Positions 1-7,494 of a DNA stretch of 64,000 nt are shown one piece after another. The position numbers and the translations under genes are program-made. Under the pieces are notes generated by a model. That model worked only from the letters and a program-made list of their open reading frames with translations, did not search any database and had not been told where the DNA came from. Each line of letters begins with the position of its first letter. The first letter of the stretch is position 1. This stretch comes from Paracoccus indicus (GTDB taxonomy: Bacteria > Pseudomonadota > Alphaproteobacteria > Rhodobacterales > Rhodobacteraceae): positions 310,001-374,000 of the forward strand of contig NZ_PYWA01000002.1 in the NCBI RefSeq assembly GCF_003056335.1, given 5' to 3'.

Positions 1-630
<630 letters not shown>

Positions 631-655
631 TCCCAAAAACGGGTTGTCTTGAAGA

Positions 656-686
656 ACCGCGCCCCGGTGACGGGGCGCGGTCTTTT
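656..686 (+). terminator. Rho-independent terminator after ferredoxin
   Basis: Perfect 11-bp stem (656-666 with 671-681), GTGA tetraloop and a T-rich tail CTTTT at 682-686. Confidence 0.85.
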
Positions 687-837
687 CATGTCATGTGGTG
701 CCCTCGGGGCACATTGGGCATGGAAAAACTTTCCGGTCCGGCGTGGGGCGGGCATCGCCGGTTGTGTCCGCGCCATCACCCCATTAAGCGCGGCGCCGAA
801 CGGATGGCGCAGCTTTCATGCGCAAAAGGAGGGTGAG

Positions 838-1761
838 TTGAAGGTCCTGACACGAATTTCACGGTTTGTCGGCAACACATTTGCGATCTGGGTACTATTG
901 TTCGCGGTGCTGGGGTTCTTCATGCCCCAGACCTTCCGCCAGCTGACGCCGTGTATCGTCCCCTTGCTGGGGATCATCATGTTCGGCATGGGTCTGACCA
1001 TCTCGGGCCGCGATTTCGCCGAGGTCTTCCGCCGCCCCGTCGATGTGGGCATCGGGGTCGTGTCGCAATTCCTGATCATGCCGCTGCTGGCAGTCCTGCT
1101 GACCCGGATCATCCCCATGTCCCCCGAGGTCGCCGCTGGCGTCATTCTGGTCGGCTGCTGCCCCGGCGGGACATCCTCGAACGTGATGACCTATCTGGCC
1201 AAGGGCGATACGGCGCTGTCGGTGGCCTGCACCAGCGTGACGACGTTGCTGGCGCCCATCGTGACGCCCTTCCTGATGCTGATGCTGGCCAGCGAATACC
1301 TGCCGGTCGATGCGGGGGCGATGTTCGTCTCGATCCTGAAGCTGGTACTGCTGCCCCTGGCGCTTGGGTTTTTGGCGCAGAAGCTGGTTCCCGGTCTGGT
1401 GCGGGCGGCGATCCCGGCGCTGCCGCTGGTCAGCGTGACGGGCATCGTTCTGATCGTGGCGGCGGTGGTCGGGGCCTCGAAGGGGGCCATCGCGGAATCG
1501 GGGCTGATGATCCTGGCGGTCGTGGTGCTGCACAACGGCTTGGGCTATCTGATCGGCTTTCTTGCGGCACGCGCCGCCGGTCTGACCCTTGCACGCCGCA
1601 AGGCCATCGCCATCGAGGTTGGCATGCAGAATTCCGGCCTAGCGGCGGCCTTGGCAACAGCCTATTTCTCGCCCGTCGCGGCGGTTCCGGCGGCGATCTT
1701 CAGCGTCTGGCACAATATCTCGGGCGCCATCGCGGCCAGCGTGATGGCGCGCCTGCGGTAG
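838..1761 (+). CDS. Bile acid:sodium symporter (BASS) family transporter
   Basis: 307-residue integral membrane protein with about nine hydrophobic helices, of the BASS fold (SBF family). Members import organic anions with sodium; the bacterial substrate is rarely known. The CCPGGTSSNVMTYLAKGD segment is the characteristic crossover region between the two helical repeats. The start is taken as TTG 838 because AGGAGGG at 827-833 sits just upstream and LKVLTRISRF leads straight into the first helix; the upstream in-frame ATG at 649 would overlap the terminator. It converges on the RibD-like gene with 7 bases between stops. Confidence 0.85.
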   Translation: MKVLTRISRFVGNTFAIWVLLFAVLGFFMPQTFRQLTPCIVPLLGIIMFGMGLTISGRDFAEVFRRPVDVGIGVVSQFLIMPLLAVLLTRIIPMSPEVAAGVILVGCCPGGTSSNVMTYLAKGDTALSVACTSVTTLLAPIVTPFLMLMLASEYLPVDAGAMFVSILKLVLLPLALGFLAQKLVPGLVRAAIPALPLVSVTGIVLIVAAVVGASKGAIAESGLMILAVVVLHNGLGYLIGFLAARAAGLTLARRKAIAIEVGMQNSGLAAALATAYFSPVAAVPAAIFSVWHNISGAIAASVMARLR

Positions 1762-1768
1762 GACAGGC

Positions 1769-2593
1769 CTAGCAGGCGGCGCTGTGACCCGGTCGATGGA
1801 CGGGCTCCTGCGCCGCCACGGCATGCGCCCCCAGGGCGCAGTCGAAGACGATGTCGCTGCCCAGTCCAAAGATACGGGTCCGGGGGCGATAGGCCTGCGA
1901 CAGGGTCTGAACCTGCGTCTGCGTGGTCAGCCCCTGCGGGCCCGCCCCGATGATCAGCGGTGCGACCGAGACCTGCAGCAGGTCCAGCAGGCCCGCCTCC
2001 ATGAAGCCGGTGATGGTCAGCCCGCCCCCTTCGATCAGCAGATGCCCCAGCCCCATGCCGCGCAAGCCGTCTAGGATCTGGCGCGGGTCGAGACGGCCCT
2101 CGTCGGCACTCAGCCGCAGCACCTCCACCCCGGAGGGGCGGGGGCGGTCGACCGCCTGGACGATGATCCGCCGCGCCCCACAATTCGTCAGCACCGGCGC
2201 ATCGTCGGGCAGGCGGCCGCGCGGGTCGATGACGATACGCGCGGGGTTGTGCCCGTCACACAGACGCACCGTCAGACGCGGGTTGTCATGCAGCGCCGTG
2301 CGAACCCCGATGACCACACCGTCGACCAGCGCCCTCAGACGGTGCAGATGCGCCAGACCGTCCGGCCCCGATACGTCGCGCGCGTCACCGCTGACGGTGG
2401 CGATCCGTCCGTCCAGCGACTGCCCGACCTGAGCGATGATGATCGGTCCCAAGTCGCGTCGGGCGATGGGGCCATAGACCTGCAGGGCGTCACGCTCGGA
2501 CCGGGAAAAGCTGCCACAGCAGGCGCAGGCGACACCCTTGCGGATCGCCAGAAGCCGGTCCCACACGCGGCTGGAAACGTCAATGCTGTCCAT
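1769..2593 (-). CDS. RibD C-terminal-type reductase (DHFR-like fold)
   Basis: 274 residues. After about 45 residues of unusual N-terminal sequence (with ACACC), the rest matches the reductase half of RibD: AQVGQSLDGRIA near residue 55, VDGVVIGVRTALHDNP in the middle, and LLIEGGG in the NADPH-binding part. In riboflavin synthesis this domain reduces a ribosylamino-pyrimidine to the ribityl form. No deaminase motifs (HAE, PCxxxxxC) are present. ATG 2593 is preferred, with a G-rich ribosome site; a GTG at 2599 overlaps the methyltransferase stop. It is the last gene of the run that begins with ribA, so it may act on a GTP-derived pyrimidine other than the riboflavin precursor. Confidence 0.8.
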   Translation of the reverse strand: MDSIDVSSRVWDRLLAIRKGVACACCGSFSRSERDALQVYGPIARRDLGPIIIAQVGQSLDGRIATVSGDARDVSGPDGLAHLHRLRALVDGVVIGVRTALHDNPRLTVRLCDGHNPARIVIDPRGRLPDDAPVLTNCGARRIIVQAVDRPRPSGVEVLRLSADEGRLDPRQILDGLRGMGLGHLLIEGGGLTITGFMEAGLLDLLQVSVAPLIIGAGPQGLTTQTQVQTLSQAYRPRTRIFGLGSDIVFDCALGAHAVAAQEPVHRPGHSAAC

Positions 2594-2595
2594 GT

Positions 2596-3366
2596 TCACC
2601 CCCCAAGATCCGTTTGCGGCAATGCCAGAAGGTCCTGATGTCCGGTGGTGCAGAGCCCGCCGGTGGCGATGCGCGCACGCGCCCAAGCATCGGCCTGCGC
2701 CACGCCGGTTTCAGCCGCCGCCGTGGCAATTCCTTCGACCAGCATGGCATGCATTTCAGCGTGATCCGCGTCGATCCGCCATGGGCTGTCGGCAATGGCC
2801 GTATGAAACCCGGCATGGTCGAAGGCCTGACGTGCAGCCGCCGCCGCCTCGGGGCCAAGTGCAGGGCCTAAGCCCTTGTCGCCGCGCTGGTGTTTGTTGA
2901 AGGCATCGCGGATGCCGGCGTCGTCGGGCAAGGCCGGGTCCCAATGCATGATGCCGTCATAGGACAGCGCTGCATAAAACCCGATGCCGCGCCGTGCCAG
3001 CAGAGCCGCCAGTTCCTGCACCCAACCGGCGGGCATCAGGTCCAGAAGCGCCGAGGCCGTAACCAGAGTGACACCATCCAAGGGCAGGGCAGGCAGGTCG
3101 CCAAGGTCCAGCACATGCGTCTGCGCCTCGTGAACCTGATCGCTGGCGATCTGCAGCAGGGTCGGGTCGTTGTCCACCAGATGCCACCGGGTGCCCGAGG
3201 GCAGGTGCTCCGCCATCGCCCGCAGGGTCGAGCCGGTGCCGCAACCCAGATCCATGATCACCGGCTGCGGCCCCGCCGCCTGAACGGCGCGTTGCAGCAG
3301 AGCGTCGTCGCGGGCCTGACGGTCCACGGGTTCACGAAGCGACAGCCATTCCGGTGAAAATCCCAT
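2596..3366 (-). CDS. Class I SAM-dependent methyltransferase
   Basis: 256 residues with a Rossmann-type SAM site: MDLGCGTGSTLR near residue 38, an acidic VDNDPT at the end of the second strand, and VTASALLDLM as motif IV. The C-terminal half (SYDGIMHWDP, HQRGDKGLGPALGP) would form the substrate pocket. Methyl acceptor unknown. The gene lies 1 base past the PTPS-like stop and its own TGA overlaps the start region of the RibD-like gene, so the four downstream genes are translationally coupled. That context suggests a pteridine or pyrimidine small-molecule substrate. Confidence 0.85.
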   Translation of the reverse strand: MGFSPEWLSLREPVDRQARDDALLQRAVQAAGPQPVIMDLGCGTGSTLRAMAEHLPSGTRWHLVDNDPTLLQIASDQVHEAQTHVLDLGDLPALPLDGVTLVTASALLDLMPAGWVQELAALLARRGIGFYAALSYDGIMHWDPALPDDAGIRDAFNKHQRGDKGLGPALGPEAAAAARQAFDHAGFHTAIADSPWRIDADHAEMHAMLVEGIATAAAETGVAQADAWARARIATGGLCTTGHQDLLALPQTDLGG

Positions 3367-3367
3367 C

Positions 3368-3760
3368 TCAGATGTCCTGTTCGAACCAGGCCCGCGCGAC
3401 GTGGCTTTCGTGCAGCGTCACCCGCAGGCGCTTGACCGGATGCTTACCCAAGCGCCCGTTGCGCGCAGCGTCGGCAAGGCTGTCGAAGATCTGCTGGCAC
3501 AGGAATTCGGTGGTGGTGAACTTGCCCTTGAAGGCCGGAACCTCGTCCAAGTTCTGATAGCGCAGGGGCGACAGCGCCTCTGACAGGGCCTGGGTGGCAA
3601 GGCCCATGTCGATGACCAGACCTTCGTCGTCCAACGTTTCGGCGAAAAAGGCGGCATCGACGGTGAAGGTCGCGCCATGCATGCCCTGCGCCGGACCGAA
3701 GGTCGGCGAGGGTAGCGAATGGGCGATCATGATGTGGTCTCGGACTTCGACGGCGAACAT
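3368..3760 (-). CDS. Divergent 6-pyruvoyltetrahydropterin synthase / QueD-family protein
   Basis: 130 residues of the T-fold family that converts dihydroneopterin triphosphate to pyruvoyl- or carboxy-tetrahydropterin. Fold landmarks are present: zinc-type H14 (MIAHSL), H28 (GMHG), IDMG at 50-53 and the substrate-anchoring E118 (HES). By eye alignment to E. coli QueD the third zinc His is A30, the catalytic Cys is A24, and the catalytic Asp-His pair is R67-Y68. Classical PTPS or QueD chemistry therefore looks unlikely, and a changed reaction or a binding role is inferred. AAGGAG lies just upstream of ATG 3760. Confidence 0.8.
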   Translation of the reverse strand: MFAVEVRDHIMIAHSLPSPTFGPAQGMHGATFTVDAAFFAETLDDEGLVIDMGLATQALSEALSPLRYQNLDEVPAFKGKFTTTEFLCQQIFDSLADAARNGRLGKHPVKRLRVTLHESHVARAWFEQDI

Positions 3761-3775
3761 GCAGGCTCCTTGCGG

Positions 3776-4723
3776 TCAATATGCGATGCGGTGACAGAGT
3801 GTGGCGGGATCGGCCAGAATGCCGGGATAGGCCGGCGCGATCCGGTCGAAAGGCGTTTCCCCGGAGATCAGGGCGTCCAGGCGGTCGTTGGTCAGCAGGT
3901 CCAGCGCCTTGGTCAGGCGGCGGCGCAGGCTCCAACGTGGGGCGCGATCCACGGGAACCGATCCGACCTGCGAACTGACGATCCGCAGGCGGCGGCTGTG
4001 GAAGGCACCACCCAAGGGCAGGGCGACCTGCGTCGAACCGTGCCAGCTTGCCTCGGTCACGGTGGCCTGCGGGGCGGCCAGCGACAGGGCCTGCACAAGG
4101 CCCGCTTGGCTGGCGCTGGTGTGGATGACGACATCCTGTTCGCCCGTGGCATCTTCGGGGGTGACAAAGCTGGCACCCATCTGCGCGACGATATTCGCGC
4201 GGGCAGGCTGGGTATCGATCACGGTCACCTCGGCCCCCGGCAGGCGGGCGGCAAGATGCGTCACCAGCAGCCCGACCAGACCCGCGCCGATGACGGTGAT
4301 ACGGTCGCCCGCCCCCGCGCCACTGTCCCACAGGATGTTCAGCGCCGTCTCCATGTTGGCAGCCAGCACCGCGCGTTCGGGCGGCAGAGCCTGCGGCAGC
4401 GGGATCAGGGCATCATCGGGCAGGCGAAAGCTGTCCTGATGGGGAAACAGGGAAAAGACATGGCGACCGACATGGATGCCTTCGACGGCACGACCGACGT
4501 TGGAATAGCCGTATTTGACGGGAAAGGGAAAATTCCCCTGCTGGAACGGGGCACGCATCCGGTCGTGTTCGCTGTCGGGGATCGTGCCCGACAGCACCAG
4601 TCGTTCAGTCCCGCGACTGATGCCGGTGAAAAGCGTATCGACCCGCGACCCGTGCCCCATGTCGGCGGTGCGGATGTCGGCCTGATCCGGGCCCGTGATC
4701 CAGAGAGCGGAGGCCTCGGTCAC
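3776..4723 (-). CDS. Medium-chain dehydrogenase/reductase (zinc-ADH superfamily)
   Basis: 315 residues. The N-terminal GroES-like part carries FTGISRGTERLVLSG, where classical enzymes have the catalytic zinc Cys; the NAD(P) site is VIGAGLVGLLVTHLAA followed by an acidic VIDTQP. The SRGTE motif resembles the BchC-like branch, which oxidises hydroxyethyl side chains; this is resemblance only. The start is GTG 4723, overlapping the ribA stop in a GTGA arrangement, which implies coupled translation. Its place between ribA and the PTPS-like gene suggests oxidation or reduction of a side chain on a pterin or ribityl intermediate. Confidence 0.8.
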   Translation of the reverse strand: MTEASALWITGPDQADIRTADMGHGSRVDTLFTGISRGTERLVLSGTIPDSEHDRMRAPFQQGNFPFPVKYGYSNVGRAVEGIHVGRHVFSLFPHQDSFRLPDDALIPLPQALPPERAVLAANMETALNILWDSGAGAGDRITVIGAGLVGLLVTHLAARLPGAEVTVIDTQPARANIVAQMGASFVTPEDATGEQDVVIHTSASQAGLVQALSLAAPQATVTEASWHGSTQVALPLGGAFHSRRLRIVSSQVGSVPVDRAPRWSLRRRLTKALDLLTNDRLDALISGETPFDRIAPAYPGILADPATLCHRIAY

Positions 4724-5844
4724 ATCATATGTCCCGACTTGCGCGCCTTGATGTCGAGATAGCGCGTATTCTCGGGGCCGCGACCGACCATCAGGGGCAC
4801 CCGTTCGACGACGGTGATGCCATCGCTGGTCAGCCGGGCGATCTTGGCGGGGTTGTTGGTCATCAGCCGTACCTGGTTGATACCCATCTGCCGCAGCAGG
4901 CTGGCCCCGATGCGGAAATCGCGTTCGTCGTCGTCGAACCCCAGGTGATGGTTTGCCTCGACCGTATCCAAGCCCTGATCCTGCAGGCCATAGGCGCGCA
5001 TCTTGTTGGCCAAACCGATGCCCCGGCCTTCCTGGTTCAGATAAAGCAGAACACCGCTGCCCGCTGCATTCATCGCCGCCAAGGCGGCATGCAGCTGCGG
5101 GCCGCAGTCGCATTTCAGGCTGCCCAGAACGTCGCCCGTGAAGCAGGCCGAATGAAGGCGGACAAGGACGGGCTGGTCGGGGTCGGGATTTCCGATCTGG
5201 ATGGCATAGTGCTCGGCCCCGCCGTCGGGCGCGCGAAAGACCCGCAACCGTCCCGCGTTGGCCGCCGCCATCGGCACCCGTGCATCCGATACGGGCTGCA
5301 TGTCGCGAGCGGCGTCCAGCTGCGCCAGGATTTCGGCGGCGGGCAAACTGTCGAAACCGTGGCGGGCGGAGGTCTTCGCGATGACGGGACCGGTGACGAC
5401 CAGGGCGGCGGGGACCAGCTCGGCCCGTTTGACAAGCCGGATGGCGGCGCGATGGATGTTGTCGGCGGGCATCGCATCATCCGGCAGCGTCATCCCATCG
5501 TGGGCCTGCCGTGGGTCGGCGGCTGCCTTGATCCGCGCCAGATCGACACCCTCGGTCAGGCGGACCACGGCGACATCAACGCCCCCCGCATCGATCCCAA
5601 GCGCGGTGGCACGATGCGATGTCAGAACCAAGTGAAGATCGCCGGTCAGCGCGGCAAAGCGGGTCGGGCTCAGTGTCTCGACCGGCAGGACCATCGCGTG
5701 GTCGGCACCCTGCGACAGCATGGCGGGCAGGCCCAGCCTCAGGTCGGATACCATTCTGGCCACGCGTTCGGACAGGTCGGGGGCAAAGGGATCGGGGGTC
5801 TGCGCAGCCGTATCTGCGAATGTGAACGGAGCATAGGCGCGCAT
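4720..5844 (-). CDS. ribA: GTP cyclohydrolase II with N-terminal DHBP-synthase-like extension
   Basis: 374 residues. The C-terminal domain (about 195-370) is GTP cyclohydrolase II: zinc ligands C234, C245 and C247 in CFTGDVLGSLKCDC, then YLNQEGRGIGL and LMTNNPAKIARL. It opens GTP to the diaminopyrimidine that feeds riboflavin and several pteridine-like natural products. The first 190 residues look like a degenerate DHBP synthase domain (residual AMPADNIHRAA). The run of dehydrogenase, PTPS-like, methyltransferase and reductase genes follows without gaps, so this copy may serve that pathway rather than bulk riboflavin synthesis. About 109 bases upstream are free for a promoter. Confidence 0.88.
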   Translation of the reverse strand: MRAYAPFTFADTAAQTPDPFAPDLSERVARMVSDLRLGLPAMLSQGADHAMVLPVETLSPTRFAALTGDLHLVLTSHRATALGIDAGGVDVAVVRLTEGVDLARIKAAADPRQAHDGMTLPDDAMPADNIHRAAIRLVKRAELVPAALVVTGPVIAKTSARHGFDSLPAAEILAQLDAARDMQPVSDARVPMAAANAGRLRVFRAPDGGAEHYAIQIGNPDPDQPVLVRLHSACFTGDVLGSLKCDCGPQLHAALAAMNAAGSGVLLYLNQEGRGIGLANKMRAYGLQDQGLDTVEANHHLGFDDDERDFRIGASLLRQMGINQVRLMTNNPAKIARLTSDGITVVERVPLMVGRGPENTRYLDIKARKSGHMM

Positions 5845-5953
5845 GTTCTACCGTCATCCAAGTTTCAAGGTCACGAAAACGGGAACGACCCGAGATTGCG
5901 CCCGGTTCCGAAACTTTTGCCCTATGTGGCGCATTGTCGCGATCGGTGTTCCG

Positions 5954-6730
5954 TCAGGCCGTTTGGCGCAACAGCTTGGCAAAGCGGTCGAAATGGGGAT
6001 CGCGAGCGGTGATGACGGTTCCTGTCCGCTCGGGTGGGGCGTCCTGCGTCCATCCCTCGGTTCGGCAACCGGCGGCGCGCAGCAGGACCAGCCCGGCCGC
6101 GATGTCCCAAGGACGCAGACGTCGTTCCCAGAAACCGTCCAGCCGTCCTGCCGCGACATAGGCCAGGTCCAGCGCCGCCGCCCCCATGCGCCGGACACCG
6201 GCCGAGGTGGGCAGGACGCGGCACAGATCCTGCGCATGGTCGGGGATATGCGGCATGTCGCCAAAGGGCAGGCCGGTTCCAAACAGGCAGTTGTGGAACT
6301 CGGGCACCGGCGGCTGCGTCACGGGCTGGCCGTTCAGCAGCAAAGGCCCCCCGTCGATGGCGCTGAAGGTCTGGGACTTCAGCGGATCATGCACGACGCC
6401 CAGCACCAGCCTGCCATCCTGTTCCAGCGCGACCGAGACGGCCCAATGCTCGATCCCGCGCAGGAAATTCGTGGTGCCATCCAGCGGATCGACGATCCAG
6501 CGGCGGTTGCTGTCCAGTTGATCCGTCTCCTCGCCCAACCAGCCGTCGCCGGGCTGGATCAGCCGGTCGCGCAGCAGCGCCTCGGACCCGTGGTCGGCTT
6601 GGGACACGAAATCGCCGGGGCGCTTTTCGTCGATGATCAGGCGGGCGCGGTCGTTCCAATGCCGTATCAGCAGATCGCCTGCCTGATGGGCGGCGCTTGT
6701 GGCAAGGGTCAGGTCGGATTGCAGACTCAC
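5954..6730 (-). CDS. Inositol monophosphatase-family phosphatase
   Basis: 258 residues with all metal motifs of the family: GEETD, WIVDPLDGTTNF and WDIAAGLVLLRAAG. Members remove phosphate from inositol phosphates, 3'-phosphoadenosine nucleotides or histidinol phosphate using magnesium. The start is GTG 6730 (VSLQSDLTLA); no ATG lies between the regulator stop and this residue. It sits on the same strand between the GntR regulator and ribA. If part of the cluster, it could dephosphorylate a ribityl-phosphate intermediate; as a stand-alone gene it would be a general phosphatase. Confidence 0.88.
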   Translation of the reverse strand: MSLQSDLTLATSAAHQAGDLLIRHWNDRARLIIDEKRPGDFVSQADHGSEALLRDRLIQPGDGWLGEETDQLDSNRRWIVDPLDGTTNFLRGIEHWAVSVALEQDGRLVLGVVHDPLKSQTFSAIDGGPLLLNGQPVTQPPVPEFHNCLFGTGLPFGDMPHIPDHAQDLCRVLPTSAGVRRMGAAALDLAYVAAGRLDGFWERRLRPWDIAAGLVLLRAAGCRTEGWTQDAPPERTGTVITARDPHFDRFAKLLRQTA

Positions 6731-6783
6731 GGGCGGGCCTTTCGGTCGGGACAGGGGGGCAACGTCGCGCTGCCCGCAGGGTT

Positions 6784-7419
6784 TCAGCCGCGCGCCCGGA
6801 TCATCTGCAGCACCACGGCCAGCGATGTCGCCATATGGTCGCGCATCAGGCTGGCGGCCCGGTCGCCGTCCTGCGCCGCGATGGCCTGCAGGATGGCGCG
6901 GTGTTCCTGACGCGAGCTTTGCATCCTTCGGGCACTGGCTTGGAACTGCGCGTTGCGCCACGGCATGCTGCGGCGGTTCAGATCCTCCAGCATCGCGGCC
7001 AGCACCCGGTTGCCCGCGCCAAGGCGCAGCGCATCGTGAAAGCGGGCGTTCAGCGTGGCGTAACCGGCATGATCGCCGCTGTCGCTGTCGATGATCTGGG
7101 CCAGTTCCGCGCGGGCGATGGCGGTCATGCGTTGGGCGGCCAGCCCGGCGCAAAGGGCCTCGACCTCACCCAAGGCCTCGAACAGATCGCGCAACGCCTC
7201 GGGGGTCATGCGACGGACGACGAAGGCGCGACGGGGGCCGCGTTCGACCAGACCTTCGGCGGCAAGGCGCTGCAAGGCCTCGCGCACCGGGGTTCGCGAA
7301 AGCGAGAAAAGACCCGCCAGCGCGGATTCGCCCAATGGATCGCCGGGGCGCAGCTGACCGCTGACGATCTGGGCAGAAAGCGCGGCGTGGATCTGATCGG
7401 CGGAACGTCTGGCGGTCAT
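6784..7419 (-). CDS. GntR-family (FCD subfamily) transcriptional regulator
   Basis: 211 residues. The N-terminal winged helix spans about 5-70 (QLRPGDPLGESALAGLF, SRTPVREALQRLAAEGLVE) and a helical FCD ligand-binding domain follows, with metal-binding histidines in ARFHDAL and QEHRAIL. FCD regulators usually sense small carboxylates and repress a neighbouring operon. It is divergent from the gamma-glutamyltransferase gene across about 75 bases that contain a perfect palindrome; on its own strand the phosphatase and ribA cluster follow. ATG 7419 was chosen because MTARRSADQIHAAL is a normal start of the DNA-binding domain. Confidence 0.9.
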   Translation of the reverse strand: MTARRSADQIHAALSAQIVSGQLRPGDPLGESALAGLFSLSRTPVREALQRLAAEGLVERGPRRAFVVRRMTPEALRDLFEALGEVEALCAGLAAQRMTAIARAELAQIIDSDSGDHAGYATLNARFHDALRLGAGNRVLAAMLEDLNRRSMPWRNAQFQASARRMQSSRQEHRAILQAIAAQDGDRAASLMRDHMATSLAVVLQMIRARG

Positions 7420-7453
7420 CAACCCATCCGGTGATTGTATTCCTGTCGGCGCC

Positions 7454-7467
7454 ATATGTATACATAT
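7454..7467. promoter_or_regulatory. Candidate GntR operator, 14-bp perfect palindrome
   Basis: ATATGTATACATAT lies between the divergent gntR and gamma-glutamyltransferase genes, 28 bases before the latter's start. FCD-type GntR proteins commonly bind short palindromes with a GTATAC-like centre, so this is the likely site for autoregulation and control of the transferase gene. Confidence 0.6.
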
Positions 7468-7494
7468 CGCAAGCGCAATGCCATGAGGTTTCAG

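Noticed and set aside
1769..5844. Toxoflavin cluster
   Set aside because: Only three of the expected activities (cyclohydrolase II, RibD-like, methyltransferase) are present; no WD-repeat (ToxC) or sulfatase-modifying-factor-like (ToxD) gene, and a PTPS-like and a dehydrogenase gene are extra.
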